Assembly (NCBI GenBank): GCA_014763765.1
Contig: JACXUT010000012.1
Location: forward strand, 1 to 37,774
Length of the DNA: 37,774 nucleotides
Source: Micrococcales bacterium
Lineage (GTDB): Bacteria; Actinomycetota; Actinomycetes; Actinomycetales; Cellulomonadaceae
Reading direction: 5' to 3'
Positions 31,144 to 37,774 of this stretch are shown here, piece by piece (position 1 is the stretch's first letter; every line of letters starts with the position of its first letter). The notes under the pieces are model-generated. The model searched no databases. It was not told the DNA's origin and saw nothing but the letters and a program-made list of their open reading frames with translations. Made by a program: the position numbers and the translations under genes.

Positions 31144-32130
31144 TCAGTCGAGCGGCGCCGGCTGCCGGGGCGCCATGCCCGCCGCGCGGTACGCCGCGTC
31201 GACGGTCCGCATCGCCTCGACCGCCCGGGCCGTGCCGGACACCGGGTCGGCGCCGCGCAGCACCGCGTCCGCGAACGTCCGCAGCATGCACACGTACGAC
31301 GGCGTGGGGTCCGCGGCCTCCTCGACCGTGCCGCCGTCACGCTCCACCACGATCCGGCCGCCGTGCTGCGGGGCGTACGGCGCGTGCACGACGAGCGTGC
31401 CGGCGGTGCCCTCGATGCGCGCCCGGACGCTCGGCTCCTGCGCGACCATGCTCGCGCGCACCGTGCCCTCCACGCGGCCGGGGAGGTCGAGCAGCACCTC
31501 GATGGACGCGTCGACGCCGTCGACGTCGTCCGCCGTCGCGGACCGCACCTGCGGGGTCCCGAACAGCACCGTGAGCATCCGCAGCGGGTACACGCCCAGG
31601 TCCATGAGCGCGCCGCCGGCCATCGACTCCTGCCAGCGGATGTCGGAGCGGTCGGGGATGCTCACGCAGAAGTCGGCCTCCGCCCGGCGCACCTGGCCGA
31701 TCGCGCCGTCGTCGAGCAGCGCCCGCACCCGGGGCCACAGCGGGTGGTGCTGGGAGTGGAACGCCTCCATGACCACCAGGCCGGTGCCGTCCGCGAGCGC
31801 GGCGACGTCCTCCGCCTCGGCCGCGTCCGCCGTGAACGGCTTCTCGCACAGCACGTGCTTGCCCGCCTCGATCGCGCGGCGCACCCACACGCCGTGCAGC
31901 GCGGCGGGGGTGGGCACGTAGACCGCGTCGACGTCGGGGTCGGCGAGCAGCTCGTCGTACGAGCCGAGCACGCGCGGGATGCCCTCGCGCCGCGCGGTCG
32001 CCTCCGCCCGGTCGCGGTCGCGCGCGGCGATCGCCACCACCTCGACCTCCGGGACGGCAGCGGCCGGGGCCGCCACCGCGTCGTGCAGGATGCGGGCCGC
32101 ACCGAGGACCCCGAGACGCACCGTCGACAT
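31144..32130 (-). CDS. Gfo/Idh/MocA family oxidoreductase
   Basis: 328 residues. N-terminal Rossmann domain starting VRLGVLGAARI (GxGxxA-type, here GAAR), the NAD(P)-binding YVPTPAALH and the family motif CEKPFTAD at about 90-100; C-terminal alpha/beta domain with GGALMDLGVYPLRML, whose Asp and surrounding residues match the catalytic GGxxxDxGxY pattern. These enzymes oxidise or reduce sugars and related diols using NAD(P). The sugar is unknown and no sugar-transport gene is adjacent. The ATG at 32128-32130 follows a -10 box by 6 nt and is probably leaderless. Divergent from the PhzF gene by only 45 bp. Confidence 0.9.
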   Translation of the reverse strand: MSTVRLGVLGAARILHDAVAAPAAAVPEVEVVAIAARDRDRAEATARREGIPRVLGSYDELLADPDVDAVYVPTPAALHGVWVRRAIEAGKHVLCEKPFTADAAEAEDVAALADGTGLVVMEAFHSQHHPLWPRVRALLDDGAIGQVRRAEADFCVSIPDRSDIRWQESMAGGALMDLGVYPLRMLTVLFGTPQVRSATADDVDGVDASIEVLLDLPGRVEGTVRASMVAQEPSVRARIEGTAGTLVVHAPYAPQHGGRIVVERDGGTVEEAADPTPSYVCMLRTFADAVLRGADPVSGTARAVEAMRTVDAAYRAAGMAPRQPAPLD

Positions 32131-32136
32131 GGCGGC

Positions 32137-32168
32137 ACCCTAGCCCGGCGCCGCTGCCGTCGTAGCGT
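32137..32168. promoter_or_regulatory. Divergent leaderless promoter pair
   Basis: Minus strand TAGGGT at 32137-32142 (6 nt before the ATG at 32130) and plus strand TAGCGT at 32163-32168 (7 nt before the ATG at 32176). The two -10 boxes are 20 bp apart, so each promoter's upstream region lies over the other gene's start. Confidence 0.45.
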
Positions 32169-32175
32169 GGGCGGC

Positions 32176-33012
32176 ATGTCCACGCGCCGCTTCAGCCAGG
32201 TCGACGTCTTCACCACCGAGCCGCTGCTCGGGAACCCGGTGGCCGTGGTGCACGACGCCGACGGGCTCACGGACGCGCAGATGGCGGCGTTCGCCCGCTG
32301 GACCAACCTGTCGGAGACCACGTTCCTGCTCGCGCCGACGCTGCCGGGCGCGGACTACCGGCTGCGGATCTTCACGCCGGGCGGCGAGCTGCCGTTCGCC
32401 GGGCACCCGACGCTGGGGTCGTGCCACGCCTGGCTCGCGGCGGGCGGCAGGCCGGCGGGGGCGGACGTCGTGCAGGAGTGCGGGGTGGGGCGCGTGCTGC
32501 TGCGCCGCGGGGAGGACGGCCTGCGGTTCGCGGCGCCGGAGCCGCTCGCGGACACGCCGGTGCCGCCCGACGTGCTGCGGCGCGCCGTCGCCGCGCTGGG
32601 CCTGCCGGACGGCGCGGTCGTCGACCACCGGTTCGTGGACAACGGACCCCGCTGGAACATCCTGCTGCTGGACTCCGCGGAGCGGGTGCTGGCGCTGCGG
32701 CCGGACGGGGCGGCGCTGGGCGGGGCGCACGTCGGCGTCGTGGGTCCGTACCCGCCGGGGGCGGAGGCGGCGTTCGAGGTGCGGGCGTTCGTCGGGGACC
32801 TCGGCATCGGTGAGGACCCGGTCACCGGCTCGCTCAACGCCGTCGTGGCGCAGTGGCTGACGGGCACGGGCCGGGCCCCCGCCTCGTACGTCGCCGCGCA
32901 GGGCACCGTGCTGGGACGCGCCGGCCGGGTGCACGTGGAGCGCGACGCGTCCGGGACGGTCTGGGTGGGCGGCGGCACCGTGACGTGCGTCGAGGGCACC
33001 GTGCACCTCTGA
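32176..33012 (+). CDS. PhzF family isomerase/epimerase-like protein
   Basis: 278 residues, typical of the family. The catalytic Glu lies in LSETTFLL, and further marks are LPFAGHPTLGS and GIGEDPVTGSLNAVVAQWL. PhzF proteins share the diaminopimelate-epimerase fold and isomerise small hydroxy acids, but no phenazine or other biosynthetic genes are nearby, so the substrate is unknown. The start is supported by the -10 box. A hairpin follows the stop. Confidence 0.9.
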   Translation: MSTRRFSQVDVFTTEPLLGNPVAVVHDADGLTDAQMAAFARWTNLSETTFLLAPTLPGADYRLRIFTPGGELPFAGHPTLGSCHAWLAAGGRPAGADVVQECGVGRVLLRRGEDGLRFAAPEPLADTPVPPDVLRRAVAALGLPDGAVVDHRFVDNGPRWNILLLDSAERVLALRPDGAALGGAHVGVVGPYPPGAEAAFEVRAFVGDLGIGEDPVTGSLNAVVAQWLTGTGRAPASYVAAQGTVLGRAGRVHVERDASGTVWVGGGTVTCVEGTVHL

Positions 33013-33017
33013 GACCC

Positions 33018-33041
33018 CCGCGGCCCGGCGCGGGCCCGCGG
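33018..33041. terminator. Hairpin after the PhzF gene
   Basis: CCGCGGCCCG (33018-33027) pairs with CGGGCCCGCGG (33031-33041) with a one-base bulge and a 3-nt loop, 5 nt after the stop. No T tract. Confidence 0.5.
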
Positions 33042-33075
33042 ACGTCCCACCCCTCGGACCCCTGTCGCACCCAGG

Positions 33076-33094
33076 TGAGGGCAGGCTAACCTTC
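33076..33094 (+). promoter_or_regulatory. DtxR/IdeR-like iron box over the efeUOB promoter
   Basis: The 19-bp segment ending AGGCTAACCTTC matches the right half of the consensus TTAGGTTAGGCTAACCTAA almost fully and the left half partly (about 14 of 19). The TAACCT within it (33087-33092) also fits a -10 box, so an iron-loaded repressor would block transcription of the iron-uptake genes that start 44 bp downstream. Confidence 0.62.
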
Positions 33095-33137
33095 CCCTGC
33101 CGCCGGACGGGCCGACGGCCGGAACGAAGGTTGCCCG

Positions 33138-33995
33138 ATGGTCGCCAACTACCTGATCGGCCTGCGCGAGGGCCTCGAGGCCGCGCTCGTCGTGAGCATC
33201 CTCGTGGCGTACCTGGTGCGCACCGACCGACGGCACCTGCTGCCCGCCCTCTGGACCGGCGTGGGCGTCGCCGTCGCGGTGTCGCTCGGGTTCGGCGCCC
33301 TGCTCACGTTCGGGCCGCGCGGCCTGTCGTTCGAGGCGCAGGAGGCGATCGGCGGCACCCTCTCGATCGTCGCCGTCGGCCTCATCACCTGGATGATCTT
33401 CTGGATGGCGCGCACCGCCCGCCACCTCAAGGCCGACCTGCACCACCGGCTCGACGACGCGGTGGCCGCCGGGCGCGGGGCCGTGGTCGTCGTCGCCCTG
33501 CTCGCCGTGGGCCGCGAGGGGCTGGAGACGGCGCTGTTCCTGTGGGCCGGCGCCCAGGCGACCTCCGACGGCACGGCCGCGCCGCTGCTGGGCGCCGCGC
33601 TCGGCATCCTCACCGCCGTCGCCCTCGCGTGGCTGACGTACCGCGGGGCCGTCCGCCTGGACCTGCGGCGGTTCTTCGCGTGGACCGGGCTGTTCCTGGT
33701 GCTGGTCGCCGCCGGCGTGCTCGCGTACGGCGTCCACGACCTGCAGGAGGCCGGGATCCTGCCCGGCCTGAACGACCTCGCGTTCGACGTCTCGGCGGCC
33801 GTCCCGCCGAGCAGCTGGTACGGGACGCTGCTCAAGGGCGTCCTCAACTTCACGCCCGCCACCACCTGGCTGCAGCTCGTCGCGTGGGTGGCGTACGTCG
33901 TCCCCGTGCTGACGGTCTTCGTCCGCACCACCTGGGGCCACCGGCCCGCGCCGCCCGCCGTGCCGCGCGCCGCCGAGCCCGCCGCCGCGTCCTGA
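33138..33995 (+). CDS. efeU: Ferrous iron permease EfeU (FTR1 family)
   Basis: 285 residues with seven hydrophobic helices. The two iron-binding REXXE motifs are present: LREGLEAAL in helix 1 (about residue 10) and GREGLETALFLW in helix 4 (about 127). It is the membrane channel of the EfeUOB system, which imports iron in aerobic and acidic conditions. ATG start with AAGG about 9 nt upstream. It heads a three-gene run (efeU, efeO, efeB) and an iron-box lies upstream. The C-terminal 20 residues are an Ala/Pro-rich cytoplasmic tail. Confidence 0.94.
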   Translation: MVANYLIGLREGLEAALVVSILVAYLVRTDRRHLLPALWTGVGVAVAVSLGFGALLTFGPRGLSFEAQEAIGGTLSIVAVGLITWMIFWMARTARHLKADLHHRLDDAVAAGRGAVVVVALLAVGREGLETALFLWAGAQATSDGTAAPLLGAALGILTAVALAWLTYRGAVRLDLRRFFAWTGLFLVLVAAGVLAYGVHDLQEAGILPGLNDLAFDVSAAVPPSSWYGTLLKGVLNFTPATTWLQLVAWVAYVVPVLTVFVRTTWGHRPAPPAVPRAAEPAAAS

Positions 33996-34105
33996 GGCCG
34001 GGCGGCCCGCCGCCCCACGACGCACCCGTCGGCTCCCGGCCGGCCGCTCCGCGCGCCGCCACGAGCCCCTCCCACCGACCCGTCCTGCCACCCACGAGGA
34101 GTCCC

Positions 34106-35296
34106 ATGTCCCGCACCACCGTCGGCGCGCTCGCGCTCGCCGCCCTCGTCCTGCCGCTCGCCGCCTGCGTCGACAACGACGCCCCGGAGGCCGGGGCGTC
34201 CGCGGGGGCGCTCACCGTGAGCAGCACCGCCGACGCCTGCGAGGTCTCCGCCGCCACGGCACCGAGCGGCACGCTGACGTTCCAGGTCACCAACGACGGC
34301 TCCGACGTGACCGAGTTCTACCTGCTGGGCGACGACGGCCTGCGCGTGGTGTCCGAGGTGGAGAACATCGGGCCTGGCATCACCCGCGACCTCGTGGTGC
34401 AGGTGCGCCCCGGCACGTACTACACCGCCTGCAAGCCGGGCATGGTCGGCGACGGCATCCGGTCCGAGTTCACGGTCACCGACTCCGGCGCGCAGGTCGG
34501 GCCGACGGGTGACGTGGCCGCCCAGCTCGCGGACGCCGAGGCCCAGTACGTGGCGTACGTGAAGGACCAGGTCGGCGCGCTCATCGCGGGGACGCAGGAG
34601 TTCGCCGCCGCGTACACCGCCGGTGACGACGACACGGCCCGCGCGCTGTACGCGGCGACGCGGGTGCACTGGGAGCGCGTCGAGCCGGTCGCGGAGTCGT
34701 TCGGCGACCTCGACCCGCTGACCGACGCCCGCGAGGCCGACCTCGAGGAGGGGCAGGTCTGGAGCGGCTGGCACTACCTCGAGAAGGACCTGTGGCCGCC
34801 GGCCCCCGCCGACAACGGGGGCGTGACCTACGTGCCGCTGACCCCCGAGGAGCGGGCGTCGGCCGCGGAGGACCTGGTGGGCTGGACGCAGGACCTCGTG
34901 GACCAGGTGAACGACCCGGACTTCACGTTCGAGGCGTTCCAGATCGCCAACGGCGCCAAGGAGCTGCTGGACGAGGTCGCGACCGGCAAGGTCACCGGCG
35001 AGGAGGAGATCTGGTCGCACACCGACCTGTGGGACTTCCAGGCGAACGTGGACGGCGCGCGCGTGGCGTACGAGGTGCTGGCGGACGTCGTCGAGGAGCA
35101 GGACCCGGACCTGGCGGCCGCGCTCACCGAGCAGCTCGCCGCCCTGGACGGCCTGCTGGCGCAGTACGGCTCCGTGGACACGGGCTTCGTGGGCTACGAC
35201 ACGCTGACGGACCAGCAGGTCAAGGAGCTCGCGACCGGCGTCGACGCGCTGTCGGAGCCGCTGTCCCGGTTGACCGCCGTCGTCACCGGCGCCTGA
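34106..35296 (+). CDS. efeO: EfeO iron-uptake lipoprotein (cupredoxin plus M75/imelysin domains)
   Basis: 396 residues. Signal peptide with lipobox LAAC (Cys21), then a cupredoxin-like domain (about 35-125) with CKPGM, and an M75 peptidase-like helical domain (about 140-395) with RVHWERVEP, near residue 187, as the HxxE metal site and GWHYLEKDLWP. It captures iron outside the membrane and passes it to EfeU. ATG start with GAGGAG 6 nt upstream; 110 bp after efeU in which no other feature was seen. The complete two-domain form is the usual one next to EfeU and EfeB. Confidence 0.94.
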   Translation: MSRTTVGALALAALVLPLAACVDNDAPEAGASAGALTVSSTADACEVSAATAPSGTLTFQVTNDGSDVTEFYLLGDDGLRVVSEVENIGPGITRDLVVQVRPGTYYTACKPGMVGDGIRSEFTVTDSGAQVGPTGDVAAQLADAEAQYVAYVKDQVGALIAGTQEFAAAYTAGDDDTARALYAATRVHWERVEPVAESFGDLDPLTDAREADLEEGQVWSGWHYLEKDLWPPAPADNGGVTYVPLTPEERASAAEDLVGWTQDLVDQVNDPDFTFEAFQIANGAKELLDEVATGKVTGEEEIWSHTDLWDFQANVDGARVAYEVLADVVEEQDPDLAAALTEQLAALDGLLAQYGSVDTGFVGYDTLTDQQVKELATGVDALSEPLSRLTAVVTGA

Positions 35297-35324
35297 CGCC
35301 CACCGCGCAGGAAGGACGCCGCCC

Positions 35325-36773
35325 GTGCCCGACCCCACCGACCACCGGCCCGGCACCGGGGCGACCGGCGTCGACGCGACCGACCCCGCGGCGGCGGAGC
35401 CGGCGCCCACGACGGGTGCCGGCACCCCGCCGCCCCGTCGGGGGCTGTCCCGGCGCGCCCTGCTGGGCGGCGGGCTGCTGGGCGGCGCGGCGCTCGGGGC
35501 CGTGGCGGGCGGCGCGGCCGGGTACGGCGCGGGCCGGGCGGCGGCGACCCCGGCGTCGGGTACCGGTGCGGCCGCGACGACCTACCCGTTCACCGGCGCG
35601 CACCAGGCGGGCATCGTCACGCCCGCCCAGGACCGCCTCTACCTGGCGGCGTTCGACGTCACGACCACGGACCGCGCCGAGCTGGTGGCCCTGCTCCAGC
35701 GCTGGACGACGATCGCGGCCCGCCTGACGCAGGGCCTGTCCGCCGGACCGTACGGACCGGCGTCCGGCCCGTACGACGCGCCGCCGGACGACACGGGCGA
35801 GGCCGCCGACCTGCCGGCCGCGGGGCTGACGATCACGTTCGGGTTCGGGCGGTCCCTGTTCGTGGGCGCGGACGCGGGCACCGACCGGTTCGGGCTGGCC
35901 GCGCACCTGCCGGACGCGCTGGTCGAGCTGCCGCACTTCCCGGGCGACCGGCTCGACCCGGCGCGCTCCGACGGGGACCTGGTGGTGCAGGCCTGCGCGG
36001 ACGACCCGCAGGTGGCGGTGCACGCCATCCGGAACCTGTCCCGCGCGGCGTTCGGCGCCGCCACCATCCGCTGGACGCAGCTCGGCTACGGCCGCACGTC
36101 GTCCACCTCGTCGGCGCAGGCCACCCCCCGCAACCTGTTCGGGTTCAAGGACGGCACCGCCAACCTCAAGTCCGAGGAGGAGTCCGACGTCGAGGCGCAC
36201 GTCTGGGTGCCCGCGAGCGCGACCACCCCCGCGACGGCGTGGATGACCGGCGGCAGCTACCTGGTGGCGCGGCGCATCCGGATGACCATCGAGACCTGGG
36301 ACCGCACGTCGCTGCGCGAGCAGGAGGCCGTCGTGGGCCGCACCAAGGGCGAGGGCGCGCCGCTGTCCGGCGGCACCGAGTTCACCGAGCCGGACTTCGC
36401 GGTCACCGGCCGCGAGGGCCGGCCGCTCATCCCGGTGGACAGCCACGTGTTCCTGGCGCACCCGACGCAGAACGCGGGGGTGCGGATTCTGCGGCGCGGC
36501 TACAACTTCACGGACGGCAACGACTCGCTGGGCCGGCTGGACGCGGGGCTGTTCTTCCTGGCGTTCGTCACGGACCCGCGCACCCACTACATCCCGATGC
36601 AGAACCGGCTGTCGCGCGACGACGGGCTGATGGAGTACCTGCAGCACACCGCGTCGGGGCTGTACGCGGTGCCGCCCGGGCTGCCGGACGGGACGCTCGT
36701 CACGGGGTCGGACGGCACCCCGGTCACGACGGCGTCGAGCCCGTTCGTCGGTCAGGACCTGTTCGCGGGCTGA
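35325..36773 (+). CDS. efeB: EfeB, deferrochelatase / DyP-type haem peroxidase (Tat substrate)
   Basis: 482 residues. A Pro/Thr-rich leader of about 36 residues precedes RRGLSRRALLGGGLLGG with the twin arginines at 43-44 followed by a hydrophobic, Gly/Ala-rich core, a Tat signal. The mature part is a dye-decolourising peroxidase: GFKDGTANL (GxxDG motif, Asp near residue 275) and later RRGYNFTDGNDSLGRLDAGLFFLAF. EfeB oxidises ferrous iron or frees it from haem at the outer face for EfeO/EfeU. GTG start, 7 nt after GGAAGGA; 28 bp after efeO. The last 22 bp overlap the 3' end of the mannose-6-phosphate isomerase gene on the other strand. Confidence 0.95.
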   Translation: MPDPTDHRPGTGATGVDATDPAAAEPAPTTGAGTPPPRRGLSRRALLGGGLLGGAALGAVAGGAAGYGAGRAAATPASGTGAAATTYPFTGAHQAGIVTPAQDRLYLAAFDVTTTDRAELVALLQRWTTIAARLTQGLSAGPYGPASGPYDAPPDDTGEAADLPAAGLTITFGFGRSLFVGADAGTDRFGLAAHLPDALVELPHFPGDRLDPARSDGDLVVQACADDPQVAVHAIRNLSRAAFGAATIRWTQLGYGRTSSTSSAQATPRNLFGFKDGTANLKSEEESDVEAHVWVPASATTPATAWMTGGSYLVARRIRMTIETWDRTSLREQEAVVGRTKGEGAPLSGGTEFTEPDFAVTGREGRPLIPVDSHVFLAHPTQNAGVRILRRGYNFTDGNDSLGRLDAGLFFLAFVTDPRTHYIPMQNRLSRDDGLMEYLQHTASGLYAVPPGLPDGTLVTGSDGTPVTTASSPFVGQDLFAG

Positions 36774-37774
36774 CCGGCGTCGGCGGCCGGCGGGCGGCAG
36801 CGCAGGACCTCGAGCGCGGCGCCGGCGCCCGGCTCGACGCGCAGCGGCCCGGCCGACCACGGGACGAGCACCGTCGAGCCCGCCGACACCGGGGTGCGGG
36901 CGCCGTCGGCCGCGACCAGCGCGCCGCTGCCCGCGACCACCACGGCGACGGCGAACCCTGCGTCCCACGCACCCCCGCCGCGCAGCCGCTCGACGCGGAA
37001 GAACGGGGCGGCGTCCGGCAGCAGGTCCCCCTCGTCGCCGGCCCGGGCCCCGCGCAGGGCGGCGACCTCGGCGGCCGTCCGACCACGGCGGTCGACCGCC
37101 GCGAGCGCCACGTCGAACCCGAGGCCCAGGTGCCCGGCGGTCGCGCCGTCGATCGCGTACCCGTCCCACTCGACGAGGACCGACAGGTCGGTGGGCTCCT
37201 GCAGCTCGACGACGAACGCTCCCGCGCCGATGGCGTGCGGAACCCCCGCGGGCACCAGCACGGCGTCGCCCGGCTCCAGGTCCAGCACGTGCATCGCGTC
37301 GAGCATCCCGGCGGTGTCCTGGCGGTCCACCCACTCCCGCAGCTCGGCGGCACCCACGTCGCGCCGGAACCCGAGGTGCACCGGCGCGGCGGTGAGCGCG
37401 ACCCACGCCTCCGTCTTGCCGTGCGCGAGGCCGAGGTGCCGTGCCGCGAACGCGACGTCGGGGTGGGCGTGCACCGGCAGCCGCTCGCCCGCGTCGAGCA
37501 GCTTCACCAGCAGCCCGACGTCGGCGCCGTACCGCGCGACGTGCTCGGGCCCGAGCCAGGCGGCCGGGTCCGCGGCGACGGCCTCGGCGAGCAGCCGGCC
37601 GTCGGGCAGCCGCGTGCGGCCGAGCTCGGGCTCGCCGAACAGCGTCGTGGTCGACCCCACCCAGTCCTCCGGCACGTGGTCGCCCGGCGCCGGGTCGCCG
37701 CCGGGCCCGCGGAACGCCGCGATGCGGGCGCCGCCGGCGTAGAAGCGGTCGGCCGGCTGGTGGGCGGGCAGGGG
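36752..37774 (-). CDS. manA: Mannose-6-phosphate isomerase class I (5' end outside the window)
   Basis: The frame is open to the window edge; the 33 codons upstream of the GTG at 37675 encode RFYAGGARIAAF and PEDWVGSTT, a region conserved in the family, so the gene starts outside the window and the GTG is internal. The visible 340 residues form the cupin phosphomannose isomerase: LPVHAHPDVAFAARHLG and GKTEAWVAL carry metal-binding His and Glu, and LVPAGVPHAIGAGAFVVELQEP the third part of the site. It interconverts fructose-6-phosphate and mannose-6-phosphate for mannan or GDP-mannose synthesis. The stop lies within efeB on the opposite strand (22-bp tail-to-tail overlap). Confidence 0.88.
   Translation of the reverse strand, partial: PLPAHQPADRFYAGGARIAAFRGPGGDPAPGDHVPEDWVGSTTTLFGEPELGRTRLPDGRLLAEAVAADPAAWLGPEHVARYGADVGLLVKLLDAGERLPVHAHPDVAFAARHLGLAHGKTEAWVALTAAPVHLGFRRDVGAAELREWVDRQDTAGMLDAMHVLDLEPGDAVLVPAGVPHAIGAGAFVVELQEPTDLSVLVEWDGYAIDGATAGHLGLGFDVALAAVDRRGRTAAEVAALRGARAGDEGDLLPDAAPFFRVERLRGGGAWDAGFAVAVVVAGSGALVAADGARTPVSAGSTVLVPWSAGPLRVEPGAGAALEVLRCRPPAADAGQPANRS

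Overview
The window is a stretch of chromosome from a very high-GC Gram-positive actinomycete. Codon third positions are almost all G or C, GTG starts are common, and many genes carry a TANNNT -10 box 6-8 nt before the start codon, which is typical of leaderless actinobacterial mRNAs. The gene content (eukaryote-type UDP-glucose pyrophosphorylase, efeUOB, class-E-sortase-like LAXTG signal, MecA_N-type penicillin-binding protein) would fit Micrococcales such as Cellulomonadaceae. That placement is inference, not shown. I saw no tRNA, rRNA, insertion sequence, prophage or CRISPR array.

Layout. 1-6859: 3' end of a bacterial-type signal peptidase I, an ABC-2 exporter pair, a CPBP membrane protein, an HdeD-like membrane protein, and a large pseudokinase/flippase fusion. 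6866-9305 (minus strand): a penicillin-binding lipoprotein, then a cyclic-di-GMP-I (GEMM-I) riboswitch that sits directly before an uncharacterised 57-residue ORF too short for usual gene callers. 9446-12472: a CNNM/CorC protein preceded by a proline-rich, probably leaderless leader ORF, an RsbW-like ATPase, and a quinone-oxidoreductase-like MDR protein. 12494-18404: a dipeptide-type ABC importer operon (lipoprotein, two permeases, fused ATPases) divergent from a TetR regulator, with a 21-bp operator-like inverted repeat between them. 18607-23890: a small HTH protein, a UDPGP-family uridylyltransferase, a large LuxR-type ATPase regulator and a divergent CDF transporter.

24096-29545 (minus strand) is the most striking block. 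It is a tightly overlapping run of seven genes: a TasA/camelysin-like protein with a SipW-type signal, four more exported proteins of which several look like diverged paralogues of it, one of them ending in an LARTG sortase motif, an RCC1-repeat exported protein, and an ER-type (Ser/His) signal peptidase I of the SipW class. I read it as a candidate surface-fibre or surface-appendage operon with its own signal peptidase. No sortase is in the window.

29820-37774: an APC-family amino acid permease, divergent Gfo/Idh/MocA oxidoreductase and PhzF genes, the efeUOB iron-uptake operon behind a DtxR/IdeR-like box, and a 5'-truncated mannose-6-phosphate isomerase that overlaps efeB tail to tail.
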